Below are positions 1 to 9,062 of a stretch of 64,000 bases of DNA, piece after piece. Where the stretch lies: positions 1 to 64,000 of the forward strand of contig NZ_BCSS01000011.1 of assembly GCF_001570985.1 (NCBI RefSeq), in the 5' to 3' direction. The first letter of the stretch is position 1, and each line of letters starts with the position of its first letter. Source of the stretch: Janibacter limosus NBRC 16128. GTDB lineage: Bacteria; Actinomycetota; Actinomycetes; Actinomycetales; Dermatophilaceae. The translations under genes and the position numbers were made by a program. The notes beneath the pieces were generated by a model. It saw only the letters and a program-made list of their open reading frames with translations. It was not told the DNA's origin and ran no database searches.

Positions 1-1355
1 AGGAGGGTCGGTGTGGCCAGCGCAGCAGGGCCGCTGAGCGCGCCGGTCGCCAGGCCGGCCACTCCGAGCACGGCGAGGACGACGACCACGACCTCGGCGA
101 CGGGTGCGCCGGCCGCGGCGCTCGGCCGCACCGAGCGCAGGAGGTCGTTGACCGGCTCACGCAGCACCGGGCGGGCAGCGAGGTGCACGGTGAGCACGGA
201 GACGACGAGCGCCCCGACGAGCCAAGGCAGCACCGCCAGCGGAACCTCGAAGGGGATGCCGTCCGGCAGCATCGCCCGTCGCACGAGGACTGCGAGACCG
301 AGTGCGGCCGCGCAGCCGATGGGGAGCCCGAGCAGGACCGGGATGACCAGCTCCGCGAGGAGCAGCCGCCGCGCGCCGGAGCGGGAACGCCCACGCAGCC
401 GGGCCAGCGCGACATCGTGCCGGCGTTGGTCGACGGCAGCCTGGGCGACGAGGAAGAGGACGAGGACCGACAGCAGGGCGAGCTGCACCATGACGAAGGG
501 GACGATGACCGCGGTCTGGCTGCGACCGGTGGCGATGCCGCCCACGAGCTCGCCGGCGGAGTCGTCGATCGTCACCTCCGGGTGCTCCTGCGCCAGCCGG
601 TCGACCGAGTCCGCGGCCAGGGGAAGGGAGTCCAGCGTCGCCGTGCCGGGGTCCAGCGGTAGGTCGACCGTGGTCCCCGCGGTCGGGATCGCGTCCTCGA
701 AGGTGTCCTCGGCGGTGAAGAGGTCGTCGATGCCGGGCAGGTTGTCCAGATCGAGGTGCGGCACGCCCGATTTGCCGTCGGGCCGGTCGCTCAACCAGTA
801 GGCCGGGTCCTCGTCGGGGACGGTGTAGGTACCCACCACGGTGAGCTGGACCGGCGGAAGGTCGGGGTCGAAGCGCGAGTACTTCTCCTGCGGGATGTCC
901 AGCGTGGTGCCCTCGCGCCACCCCCACGCCGTGGCGTCCGCCGCGGAGACGACGACCTCGTCCGCCTGCGTCGGGCAGCGCCCGTCGACCTCGATGTGCT
1001 CGCACAACTGCGAGCGCGTGCGCAGCACGACGGGCGAGGGTCGCTTGCCCTGCTGCGGCACGACGTCCGCGGCATAACGCATGCCGGTGATCGGGGTGCG
1101 GGAGATGGCCGCGAGGTCCGCGGGGACGAGGGCCACGAGGGACCCCGGCACGAGGTCACGCTCAGACGAGGACCGCGCTCGGGCCAGGGTCGTGGCGGAG
1201 GTCGCGGGGTCGGCCTCGGTGACGTGCACGCGCAGCAGACCCTGGTCGATGCTGCGGGCGAAGACGGGGGCGAAGACCGCGCACGTGGCGACCAGTGCCG
1301 AGACGAGGGCCAGCGCGATGACCTGCCCTCGGCGGTGGCGCAACGCTGCCCACAT
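1..1355 (-). CDS. FtsX-family ABC transporter permease, 3' end beyond window
   Basis: This is an integral membrane permease of the MacB/FtsX type; the substrate is unknown. Translating the minus strand from ATG at 1355 gives an uninterrupted frame of about 450 residues to the window edge, so the C-terminus is missing. Residues about 10-35 form a transmembrane segment. A long extracytoplasmic domain with two close Cys (about residues 128 and 135) follows. After about residue 300 come the hydrophobic segments of a FtsX core, including a loop with QAAVDQRRHDVALARLRG, typical of FtsX permeases. It diverges from a PadR-ATPase-permease operon, and the 105-bp gap holds a perfect inverted repeat, so co-regulation by PadR is inferred. 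Its own ATPase may lie outside the window, or it may use the one at 2060. Confidence 0.85.
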   Translation of the reverse strand, partial: MWAALRHRRGQVIALALVSALVATCAVFAPVFARSIDQGLLRVHVTEADPATSATTLARARSSSERDLVPGSLVALVPADLAAISRTPITGMRYAADVVPQQGKRPSPVVLRTRSQLCEHIEVDGRCPTQADEVVVSAADATAWGWREGTTLDIPQEKYSRFDPDLPPVQLTVVGTYTVPDEDPAYWLSDRPDGKSGVPHLDLDNLPGIDDLFTAEDTFEDAIPTAGTTVDLPLDPGTATLDSLPLAADSVDRLAQEHPEVTIDDSAGELVGGIATGRSQTAVIVPFVMVQLALLSVLVLFLVAQAAVDQRRHDVALARLRGRSRSGARRLLLAELVIPVLLGLPIGCAAALGLAVLVRRAMLPDGIPFEVPLAVLPWLVGALVVSVLTVHLAARPVLREPVNDLLRSVRPSAAAGAPVAEVVVVVLAVLGVAGLATGALSGPAALATPTL

Positions 1356-1413
1356 GTGGTTTCCCCCTTCGCAACCGGGCACACGGTACGCCTGATGCAG
1401 GGTTGCGCGGGGT

Positions 1414-1450
1414 GAATACTCGGTATACCTTCTGCGCATACCGAGTATTC
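1414..1450. promoter_or_regulatory. Perfect 13-bp inverted repeat, likely PadR operator
   Basis: GAATACTCGGTAT (1414-1426) is repeated in perfect inverted form as ATACCGAGTATTC (1438-1450) with an 11-bp spacer. It ends one base before the AGGAGGGG ribosome binding site of the PadR gene and lies between two divergent transport genes. PadR proteins commonly autoregulate through such dyads next to their own gene. Binding is inferred from position and symmetry. Confidence 0.75.
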
Positions 1451-1460
1451 AGGAGGGGAC

Positions 1461-2063
1461 ATGTCCGTTCGACTGGGGATTCTTGCGCTGCTGGCGGAGC
1501 AAGACATGTACGGCGCGCAGCTGCGCGCGGAGTTCGAGGCACGCACGGGTGGCACCTGGCCGCTCAACATCGGGCAGGTCTACACGACCCTGACCCGGCT
1601 CGAGCGGGACGGCCTCGTCAGCCAGTCCGACGGACCGGACGGTGAGGGTCGCATCAGCTACTCGCTCACCGACGCCGGTCGGGCGGAGGTCGACGGCTGG
1701 TGGCTCACCCCGGTGGACCGCAGCAACACCCCACGCGACGAGCTGGTCATCAAGCTGGCCCTGTCCGTCACTGCCGTCGGCGTCGACGTCACCCGCGTCG
1801 TCCAGGCCCAGCGGACCGCCACGCTGCGCCACCTGCGGGACCTGACGACGCTGAAGCGATCGGCCGCGACCGAGAGCGCCACCGACCTCGCGTGGCTGCT
1901 CGTCCTGGACAACCTCATCTTCTCGGCAGAGGCCGAGGTCCGGTGGCTCGACCACGTGGAGTCCACGCTCGCGCGCTACTCCGCACTCCCCCGCCGGGCT
2001 GCTGTGGCGGAGGTGCCCGATCGGGTGGCCGACCGCCGGGCCGGGACGCAGGTGTCGCGATGA
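1461..2063 (+). CDS. PadR-family transcriptional regulator
   Basis: This is a DNA-binding repressor of the PadR family. The N-terminal winged helix shows the family pattern: GILALLAEQDMYGAQLRAEF, then LNIGQVYTTLTRLERDGLV as the recognition region, and ISYSLTDAGR as the wing. The 200-residue length and helical C-terminal dimerisation region (about 110-190) fit PadR subfamily 1. The ATG at 1461 follows AGGAGGGG at 1451. The stop overlaps the ATP-binding gene's start (ATGA), so the two are translationally coupled. Family knowledge suggests it represses the downstream ABC exporter and itself through the inverted repeat at 1414-1450, and releases on binding a toxic small molecule; the ligand is unknown. 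Confidence 0.93.
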   Translation: MSVRLGILALLAEQDMYGAQLRAEFEARTGGTWPLNIGQVYTTLTRLERDGLVSQSDGPDGEGRISYSLTDAGRAEVDGWWLTPVDRSNTPRDELVIKLALSVTAVGVDVTRVVQAQRTATLRHLRDLTTLKRSAATESATDLAWLLVLDNLIFSAEAEVRWLDHVESTLARYSALPRRAAVAEVPDRVADRRAGTQVSR

Positions 2064-2788
2064 GCACCCCTTGCCTCCTCCTCGACGACGTCAGCCGGAT
2101 CCACGGCGAGGGCCAGACATCCGTCGCCGCCCTCGACGGGGTCAGCCTGAGCGTGCACCCCGGCGAGCTCGTCGCCGTCATGGGCCCGAGCGGCTCCGGC
2201 AAGTCGACGCTGCTCAACCTCGCGGGCGGCCTCGACCGCGCCACCTCGGGACGCGTCGTCATCGAGGGCCAGGAGATCAACTCCCTCACGCCACGTGGGC
2301 TCGCGGCCCTGCGGCGTCGCCACGTCGGTTTCGTCTTCCAGGACTACAACCTCATCCCGGCGCTCACCGCCGCCGAAAATGTCGCACTGCCGCTCGAGCT
2401 CGACGGCCAGCGGGTGCGCGCCGCACGTGGGTCAGCGATCGAGTCCCTCGAGCGCATGGGTCTGGCCGAGCTCGTCGACCGCTACCCCGACCAGATGTCC
2501 GGCGGGCAGCAGCAGCGCGTCGCCTTCGCCCGCGCGCTCGTCGGCGGCCGCCGGCTCGTGCTCGCCGACGAGCCCACCGGCGCGCTCGACACCCACACCG
2601 GGGAAGAGGTGCTGCGGGTGCTGCGCGAGCGCTGCGACGCCGGGACCGGTGGCCTGCTCGTCACCCACGAGGCCCGGCACGCAGCGTGGGCCGACAGGGT
2701 CGTCTTCCTCCGTGACGGCGTCGTCGTCGACACCACGGGCGATCCCTCGGACGTCGAGGACCTGCTCGAGAGCGAGCCCGCCCGATGA
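2060..2788 (+). CDS. ABC transporter ATP-binding protein (MacB/LolD type)
   Basis: Cytoplasmic ATPase of an FtsX-type ABC system, 242 residues. Walker A is GPSGSGKST (residues 42-50), the Q-loop Gln is in FVFQDYN (Q94), the signature is MSGGQQQR from 146, Walker B is LVLADEP from 166, and the switch His is in VTHEA (H203). The LADEPTGALD stretch is typical of the MacB/LolD/FtsE class that works with FtsX permeases. The ATG at 2060 overlaps the PadR stop, and the end overlaps the permease start (ATGA at 2785), so the three genes form one coupled operon. Export of a drug, peptide or lipid is inferred; the substrate is unknown. Confidence 0.95.
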   Translation: MSTPCLLLDDVSRIHGEGQTSVAALDGVSLSVHPGELVAVMGPSGSGKSTLLNLAGGLDRATSGRVVIEGQEINSLTPRGLAALRRRHVGFVFQDYNLIPALTAAENVALPLELDGQRVRAARGSAIESLERMGLAELVDRYPDQMSGGQQQRVAFARALVGGRRLVLADEPTGALDTHTGEEVLRVLRERCDAGTGGLLVTHEARHAAWADRVVFLRDGVVVDTTGDPSDVEDLLESEPAR

Positions 2789-5640
2789 CCACCACCCAGA
2801 CCACGCCGGCGGTGTCCGCAGGGGGGACACCGCCGGCGCTCCCCCCTTCGTCCTCGCGGAGCTCGTCGTGGACGGCCTCCTGGCGGGTGGCCCTACGGTT
2901 GGCCCGACGCGACGTGCGCCGCCACCGCGGGCGTTCGCTCGCCGTGCTCCTCATGGTGGGCGTGCCCACGATGCTCATCTGCCTCGGGCTCGTGCTCGGC
3001 GCGACGAGTCAGGTCTCGACGGAGGAGTCGGTCCCGCTGGCCATGGGCCCTGCGCAGGCTTCGATCTCGATGACCGAGGGCCGACGGATCGCCCAGGCAG
3101 TGGACCCGAACCGGGGGTACGCCGACAAGGACGCGCCGGCCCGCGCCATCCCGGGTGCCCGTCCGGGTGGCACGGCCGAGATGAATGCCTCGGCGATCGG
3201 CGACCTCACCGGCGGCCAGGCGCTGGCGTGGAGCGAGGGCCAGTCGCGTGCCCGCATCGGTGACCGCGACCTCGGGCTCGCCACCTTCGCCTACGCCGAC
3301 CCCGCCCACCTCACGGGCAAGATCACGCTGCGGTCGGGACGCTGGCCCACCCGGGCCGACGAGGTGCTCGTCTCACCCCGGGCCGTCGGTCGGGGGGTCC
3401 CCGACAGCGGTCCCCTGCAGCTCGTGGTCGACGGCGAGGAGCGCACGGTCCAGGTCGTGGGGACGGCGCTGTCCGCCCAGACATGGGGCGGCAGCCACGA
3501 GCTCGTCACCACGACCCCGACCTTCATGGACGAGCAGTCGACCACCAGCGGGTGGTTCGTCACGCGCACCCAGCCGATCACCTGGGACGACGTCACCCGG
3601 CTCAACGAGTACGGCCTCGCGGTCCACAGCGCCCACGTCGTGGCCCACCCGCCCACGCAGGACCAGATCGAGCCCGACCTGCGCGACATGGGCGGCGGCA
3701 GTGACACCGCCCAGCTCGTCGTCCTGGGGGCCACCCTCCTGCTCATCACCATCACGCTGCTCGTCGGGCCGGCCTTCGCCGTCGGCGCGACGCGCCAGCG
3801 TCGGACGCTCGCGCTCGCTGCGAGCAACGGCGCCACTGCCGGGCAGCTGCGCCGGACCGTCCTTGCCCAGGCGATCGTCCTCGGTGGCCTGAGTGCACTG
3901 GTCGGGGCCGCCGTGGCCGTACCGGTCGGATGGGTCGTCGTCCGCGCCATCACCGATCGCGGCTCGCCCCTGGGGCCCTTCGAGGTGCCGTGGTGGCAGC
4001 TCGGTGCGATCTGCGCCATCGCGCTGCTCGCCGCCATCCTCGCCGCGCTGATCCCCGCGCAGCGGCTCACCCGCCTCGACATCGTCGGCGCCATGCGTGG
4101 ACGGGTCGTCACCCCGCCACCGTCGCGCTGGCTCTTCGTCCTGGGACTGGTCGCCACCGTGGTCGGGGGCGCAGGGGTCATCATCGGGCTCGACCGTGGG
4201 CCGACGATCATCGCGCTCGCCGCGATCGTCCTCGTGCTCGGCGCGCTGCTCCTCGTGCCCCGGATCCTGCACACGCTCGGCCGCATGGTCGGACCGCTGC
4301 CCCTCCCCCTTCGCCTCGCCGTGCGCGACCTGGCGCGGCACCGCACCCGCAGCGCACCCACCGTCGCCGCGGTGCTCGCCGGCTCGGCCGCGCTGACGAT
4401 GGGTCTCATCGGGGCCAGCAGCGACGACACCCAGGAGCGGCAGGACTACGTCCCCCAGACGATCCTCGGCGAGGGTTACATCTACGCAGACGGCCCCTCC
4501 GACCGCGACCCGATGACAGCTGTCGCACGTGAGCTGCCCGGGCTCGCCCTGACGCCGGTGCACGCCTACGGGCTGCCCCTCGAGGACGAACCTGCGCAGA
4601 GCGGGGACACGGTCGAGGAGCCCTTCCTCATCACGCTCCCTCATGACTGCACGGTGACCGAGGTCGTCGACCCCGGCGCGGGCCAGGAGCCCCAGGGCGA
4701 TGTCGAGATGGCGCCCGGCGAGGGGCCCGGCGCCCGCTGCCCCGACGGCAGCAGCGGCTCGGGGTCGGCACCGGTCATGTCGCCGCTCGCCTTCATGCCC
4801 GGTGCGGAGATCATCAGGCGCTTCGAGCTCACGGGAGACGAGGCCCGCACGGTCTCGGGCGGAGGCGGCGTGCTCGTGGCCACCGACCCCGGCGACATCG
4901 CGTCGGACGGCCAGGTCGAGCTGGCACGCGGCACGATGACGGTCGACAACGACACCGGGGAGTACCAGCTCACGGGAAAGGCCACGACCAGTCGGGTCCC
5001 GGTCGTCGAGCGCACCCGCTCCAAGGACACCCTCGCGCGGTCCTGGCAGGCAGGCTTCGTCCTCCCGACCGAAGCAGCAGAGCAGGCCGGCTGGCCGCTG
5101 ACGATCAGCGGTCACCTGGTGCGCGATCCCGATGGTGCGATCGACAGCACGACGGAGGAGCGCGTGCAGCAGCTGCTGGGCGACGAGAGCTACGTGAGTA
5201 TCGAGCGTGGCTGGCAGAACCCACTCGCCATCGTCATCGCCGTGCTCATCGGGATCTTCACCCTCGTGCTGCTCGTCGTCACCCTCACTGCAACGGCGCT
5301 GAGCATGGCCGAGCAGGAGCGCGACCAGGCGACGATCGCTGCCGTCGGTGGCAGCCGAAGGACCCGACGACTCATGGTGGCCTCCCAGACCTGGTTGCTC
5401 GCCACGATCGGGATCGTCCTGGGTCTGGTCGTCGGGACCTTCCCCGGCATCACGATCGCGCGGGCCCTCACCTCGGACGGCTACAACCCGGTGACGGGGA
5501 TCTACGCGGCCAGGGACGCGGTCGTCGATATCCCATGGCTACCGCTGGCCATCGTCCTGCTGGCCGTGCCGGCCCTCGCGGCCCTGCTCGCCGGGCTCGG
5601 GATCCGACGGACCCCGGACCTCACCCGCCGGACGGAGTGA
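2785..5640 (+). CDS. FtsX-family ABC transporter permease, two-module
   Basis: Membrane partner of the ATPase at 2060, 951 residues. A short Ser/Pro-rich cytoplasmic lead precedes the first membrane helix (about residues 50-70). A large extracytoplasmic domain follows, then FtsX helices at about 310-440, a second helix group at about 445-530, another extracytoplasmic domain (about 550-800, with two Cys), and a final FtsX helix trio (about 810-940). This duplicated FtsX layout is common in Gram-positive antimicrobial or lipid exporters. It starts within the ATPase gene through an ATGA overlap and is the last gene of the PadR operon. The neighbouring convergent FAD dehydrogenase ends 21 bp away and no clear terminator hairpin is seen. 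Confidence 0.93.
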   Translation: MTTTQTTPAVSAGGTPPALPPSSSRSSSWTASWRVALRLARRDVRRHRGRSLAVLLMVGVPTMLICLGLVLGATSQVSTEESVPLAMGPAQASISMTEGRRIAQAVDPNRGYADKDAPARAIPGARPGGTAEMNASAIGDLTGGQALAWSEGQSRARIGDRDLGLATFAYADPAHLTGKITLRSGRWPTRADEVLVSPRAVGRGVPDSGPLQLVVDGEERTVQVVGTALSAQTWGGSHELVTTTPTFMDEQSTTSGWFVTRTQPITWDDVTRLNEYGLAVHSAHVVAHPPTQDQIEPDLRDMGGGSDTAQLVVLGATLLLITITLLVGPAFAVGATRQRRTLALAASNGATAGQLRRTVLAQAIVLGGLSALVGAAVAVPVGWVVVRAITDRGSPLGPFEVPWWQLGAICAIALLAAILAALIPAQRLTRLDIVGAMRGRVVTPPPSRWLFVLGLVATVVGGAGVIIGLDRGPTIIALAAIVLVLGALLLVPRILHTLGRMVGPLPLPLRLAVRDLARHRTRSAPTVAAVLAGSAALTMGLIGASSDDTQERQDYVPQTILGEGYIYADGPSDRDPMTAVARELPGLALTPVHAYGLPLEDEPAQSGDTVEEPFLITLPHDCTVTEVVDPGAGQEPQGDVEMAPGEGPGARCPDGSSGSGSAPVMSPLAFMPGAEIIRRFELTGDEARTVSGGGGVLVATDPGDIASDGQVELARGTMTVDNDTGEYQLTGKATTSRVPVVERTRSKDTLARSWQAGFVLPTEAAEQAGWPLTISGHLVRDPDGAIDSTTEERVQQLLGDESYVSIERGWQNPLAIVIAVLIGIFTLVLLVVTLTATALSMAEQERDQATIAAVGGSRRTRRLMVASQTWLLATIGIVLGLVVGTFPGITIARALTSDGYNPVTGIYAARDAVVDIPWLPLAIVLLAVPALAALLAGLGIRRTPDLTRRTE

Positions 5641-5661
5641 GCGAGTCGCCGGGGTCGGGGG

Positions 5662-7326
5662 TCAGTCCCCGATCTCGGCGCCCATCGCGCGACCGGCGGT
5701 CCGGCCGCTGAAGATGCAGCCGCCGAGGAAGGTCCCCTCGAGCGCCCGATAGCCGTGCAGACCGCCGCCGCCGAAGCCAGCCGCCTCGCCTGCGGCGTAG
5801 AGCCCACGGATCGGCTCGCCGTCGTGCCCGAGGACCCGTGCCGACAGGTCGGTCTCGAAGCCACCAAGGGTCTTGCGGGAGAGGATGTGCAGCTTGACGC
5901 CGACGAGCGGCCCCTTCTTGGGGTCGGTCAGCTTGTGCGGCGGGTAGGCCCGCTTGGAGATCTTGTCGCCGATGTAGGAGCGCGCCACCCGCATCGCGGC
6001 GATCTGCGCGTCCTTGGAGTAGCCGTTGTCCAGCTGCATGTCGCGCTCGTCGACCTGCTTCTTGACGTGCGCGGCGTCGAGCTGCGGCTCGCCGTCCTCG
6101 ACGAGGCCGTTCATCTTCGCCACGAGCTGCTCGACCGTGTCGGCCTGGACGAAGTCGGCCCCCTTGTCGAGGAAGGCCTGCATCGACGGCGTGACATCGG
6201 CCAGGGACCGCTTGCGGACGACGCCCGCGATCTCCTTGCCGGTGAGGTCCTGGTTCTGCTCCGAGCCGGACAGCGCGAACTCCTTGCCCGCGATCGACCG
6301 ATTGGTGATGAACCACGAGTGGTCGTGCCCGGTCGCGCGCAGGTGGGCGAGCGTCCCGAGGGTGTCGTAGCCGGGCAGCAGCGGCGCGGGCAGGCGGTTG
6401 CCCTCGGCGTCGAGCCACATCGAGCTCGGGCCGGGCAGGATCCGGATGCCGTGCTGGTCCCAGATCGGTGAGTGGTTCTTGATGCCCTCGACGTAGTGCC
6501 ACATGCGGTCGCGGTTGATCAGGTTGCCGCCAGCGGCCTCGGTGATCGCGATCATCCGGCCGTCGACGTGGGCGGGGACGCCGGTGATCATGTGCTTGGG
6601 CGGGGTCCCGAGGCGCTCCGGCCAGTTCTGGCGGACCAGGTCGTGGTTGCCACCGATGCCACCCGAGGCGACGAGGACGACGGGCGCGCGCAGCTCGAAG
6701 CCGCCCACCGTGTCGCGGTTGGTCGCCACTCCCCGCTCAGCGGGGTCCTCCGCGAGCCGGGCGCCACGGACACCGGTGACGGCGCCCCCTTCGACGATGA
6801 GCTCGTCCACCCGGTGGCGGTGGGCATAGGTGATCAGGCCGCGCTCCTTGGCCTCCTCGACCCGCCGGACGAAGGGGGCGGCCACCCCGGGACCGGTGCC
6901 CCACGTGATGTGGAACCGGGGCACCGAGTTGCCGTGGCCGTGCGCCGACCCGTCGCCGCGCTCGGCCCACCCGACGATCGGGAACCAGCGCATGCCCTGC
7001 TGGTGCAACCACGAGCGCTTCTCGCCGCCGGCGAAGTCGAGGTAGGCCTGCGCCCACTGCCGCGGCCAGTTGTCCTCGTCGCGGTCGAAGCCGGCGGTGT
7101 TCATCCAGTCGGCGTACGCGAGCTCGGCCGAGTCCTTGATGCCCAGACGTCGCTGCTCAGGGCTGTCGACGAAGAAGAGCCCACCGAAGGACCAGTGAGC
7201 CTGGCCCCCGAGGTTGGCCTCGCTCTCCTGGTCGACGACGAGCACCTTGCGGCCCGCATCAGCGAGCTCCGCTGCGGCGACGAGCCCGGCAAGGCCGTGG
7301 CCCACGACAATGGCGTCTGCATCCAT
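5662..7326 (-). CDS. FAD-binding dehydrogenase (KstD-like/fumarate-reductase-type flavoprotein)
   Basis: Predicted cytoplasmic FAD-dependent oxidoreductase, 554 residues. The N-terminus has the dinucleotide fold GHGLAGLVAAAELADAGRKV with an acidic VVDQE at the end of strand 2. A GGQAHWSFGGLFFVD segment matches the FAD-binding dehydrogenase family related to 3-ketosteroid dehydrogenase and flavocytochrome c. The C-terminal GGGLHGYRALEGTFLGG closes the FAD site. The electron acceptor and substrate cannot be read. The ATG at 7326 is preceded by TAGAGT (minus strand, 7338-7333) and a 6-base gap, a leaderless promoter layout. It diverges from the metallophosphoesterase gene, which has the same arrangement 70 bp away. 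Confidence 0.85.
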   Translation of the reverse strand: MDADAIVVGHGLAGLVAAAELADAGRKVLVVDQESEANLGGQAHWSFGGLFFVDSPEQRRLGIKDSAELAYADWMNTAGFDRDEDNWPRQWAQAYLDFAGGEKRSWLHQQGMRWFPIVGWAERGDGSAHGHGNSVPRFHITWGTGPGVAAPFVRRVEEAKERGLITYAHRHRVDELIVEGGAVTGVRGARLAEDPAERGVATNRDTVGGFELRAPVVLVASGGIGGNHDLVRQNWPERLGTPPKHMITGVPAHVDGRMIAITEAAGGNLINRDRMWHYVEGIKNHSPIWDQHGIRILPGPSSMWLDAEGNRLPAPLLPGYDTLGTLAHLRATGHDHSWFITNRSIAGKEFALSGSEQNQDLTGKEIAGVVRKRSLADVTPSMQAFLDKGADFVQADTVEQLVAKMNGLVEDGEPQLDAAHVKKQVDERDMQLDNGYSKDAQIAAMRVARSYIGDKISKRAYPPHKLTDPKKGPLVGVKLHILSRKTLGGFETDLSARVLGHDGEPIRGLYAAGEAAGFGGGGLHGYRALEGTFLGGCIFSGRTAGRAMGAEIGD

Positions 7327-7396
7327 GGGGCGACTCTAGACCTCATTACTCACGGGTAGCAATTGGGGTTCAGGTCCGCCTCCTTAGAGTGGGCAC

Positions 7397-8911
7397 ATGG
7401 GACGGATCGCTCGCTTGCGCCCGGTCGCCTTGGCTCTGCTCGTGGCCGCGGCCGTGCTCGCCGGCGGCCTCGTGACCGCCTCGCTGTGGCCGGTCACCGT
7501 CGAGACGGACTACTACGCCGCCGATGTACGACTCACGCCGAGCTGGGAGGAGCGCTCCCGGATCGGGACCGACACCGTCGTGGGCAGCGTGTCCGCGCAG
7601 TTCTCCGGCCTCGCGCCGGGCATCTCCGTCTCGCCACGCGTCAAGCCCGAGATCACCGAGCTCGTCGCCTCCGGCAACCTCGACGCGGCCTCCCTCGACG
7701 TGAGCCCCCAGGAGCGCTCCCGGGTGATCGGCGAGGCGGCGAAGGGGGTGGCCCTGCGTTTCGGCCTCGGCGCACTGGGTGGGGTGGGGCTCGTCCTGCT
7801 CGTCATCGGGCTGCGCAGCCGGTCCCTGCCCACAGCGCGCACGACGGTCGGCGCCCTCACGGTCGCGGCGCTCACCTGTGCCGGCCTCGGCCTGTCCACC
7901 CAGCGCACCTACGATCCCGACCGACTCGTCGAGCTGAACTCCACCGGCCTGCTCCAGCTGGCCATCGCCAACCGTGGCCTGCTCGACGACGTCGAGCAGA
8001 GGGCGGACCAGGCGACGCCCTATCTACGCAACCTGCTGGCGCTGTCGACCGCGGTCCAGGACGAGTACGCACCCGAGGCCTCCCGCGATGCCGAAGCACT
8101 GAAGGTCCTGCTCGTCTCCGACCTCCACTCCTCCAACCAGTACGCCCTGATGCGCACGATCGTGCAGGAGCAGGGCATCGACGTCGTCATCGACTCCGGT
8201 GACCTGATCAACTTCGGACATGTCGAGGAGGCCCGGCTGAGCCGGCTCTACCCCTCGATCAGCTCACTCGGGGTGCCGTACATCTTCGTCTCGGGCAACC
8301 ACGACCGCGCCTCGGCCGGCGACACCTCGCTGCTCGACGCGCTCGGTCGCACGGACGGTGTCGAGCTGCTCCAGCCCGGTCCCGGCGAGTACCGCGAGGT
8401 CACCGTCGGCGGGCTGCGGATCGCGGGCTTCAACGATCCGCGCTACTACGGCGATGCCGACGACGGCAGCACCGACCAGCAGACGGCTGCGCGAGACCTG
8501 TGGCTCGCGGCGCTCGGCGACGGGGCCCAGCCCGACATCACCGTCTCCCACGAGGCACCCGCCCTGGAGGACGCGCCCGGGCGGATGCGGCTCAACGGCC
8601 ACGGTCACGTCCCTCTGCTCGACGGCAACCGGGTCCAGGCGGGGAGCTTCACCGGGGGTGGGACCCTCTCGCACTTCGTCAGCGACGTCGATGCCGAGCT
8701 GGTGGGCCAGCCGAGCTCCTTCGACGTGCTGACCTTCGACGACGAGTGCCGCGCCCAGCGCCTCGTGCGCTACCAGTACCGCGCGATCATCGAGGGTCGC
8801 CCGTCCTTCGACTCGCTCTCGGTCCTGAACGCCTCCCGCATCGTCGACGAGCCCGAGGAGGGTCGCACCTGCGGCGGAGACGAGCTGACGGTGCGCCCGC
8901 TCGGAAGCTGA
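7397..8911 (+). CDS. Membrane-anchored metallophosphoesterase
   Basis: Calcineurin-like phosphoesterase fold with an N-terminal membrane region, 504 residues. A signal-anchor lies at about residues 8-30 and further hydrophobic segments at about 118-138 and 150-170. The catalytic domain from about 235 shows the family metal motifs in order: LLVSDLHS, DSGDLINFG, VSGNHDR, SHEAP and GHGHVP. The active site probably lies outside or at the membrane face; the substrate is unknown. TAGAGT at 7385-7390 lies exactly six bases before the ATG, indicating a leaderless transcript. It is convergent with the GAPDH gene; a palindromic repeat element and a terminator hairpin fill the gap. Confidence 0.88.
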   Translation: MGRIARLRPVALALLVAAAVLAGGLVTASLWPVTVETDYYAADVRLTPSWEERSRIGTDTVVGSVSAQFSGLAPGISVSPRVKPEITELVASGNLDAASLDVSPQERSRVIGEAAKGVALRFGLGALGGVGLVLLVIGLRSRSLPTARTTVGALTVAALTCAGLGLSTQRTYDPDRLVELNSTGLLQLAIANRGLLDDVEQRADQATPYLRNLLALSTAVQDEYAPEASRDAEALKVLLVSDLHSSNQYALMRTIVQEQGIDVVIDSGDLINFGHVEEARLSRLYPSISSLGVPYIFVSGNHDRASAGDTSLLDALGRTDGVELLQPGPGEYREVTVGGLRIAGFNDPRYYGDADDGSTDQQTAARDLWLAALGDGAQPDITVSHEAPALEDAPGRMRLNGHGHVPLLDGNRVQAGSFTGGGTLSHFVSDVDAELVGQPSSFDVLTFDDECRAQRLVRYQYRAIIEGRPSFDSLSVLNASRIVDEPEEGRTCGGDELTVRPLGS

Positions 8912-8963
8912 CGGGCGCCCCCTCGCCCGTCCCTCCCCCCTTCGCGCCCCTCCCCCCTCGCGC

Positions 8964-9012
8964 GGTTGGAGGTATACACGCAGACGATTCACCCGCGCGT
9001 TTACCTCGACCC
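8964..9012. repeat. Palindromic intergenic element, copy 1
   Basis: Imperfect palindrome of about 49 bp. The left arm GGTTGGAGGTATACACGC pairs with the right arm GCGCGTTTACCTCGACC around a centre GACGATTCACC. Three related copies occur at 25691, 27069 and 37903, all between genes or at a gene's 3' end. It sits between the convergent phosphoesterase and GAPDH genes, just before a terminator hairpin. Confidence 0.7.
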
Positions 9013-9020
9013 GCGCCCAA

Positions 9021-9051
9021 GAGCCCCCGGCCGTTGACCGACCGGGGGCTC
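9021..9051. terminator. Hairpin terminator between convergent genes
   Basis: GAGCCCCCGG (9021-9030) pairs with CCGGGGGCTC (9042-9051) around an 11-base loop. It lies 12 bp past the GAPDH stop and serves both convergent genes; it has no T-run, as is usual in high-GC actinobacteria. Confidence 0.7.
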
Positions 9052-9062
9052 GCTGCGTGGAC

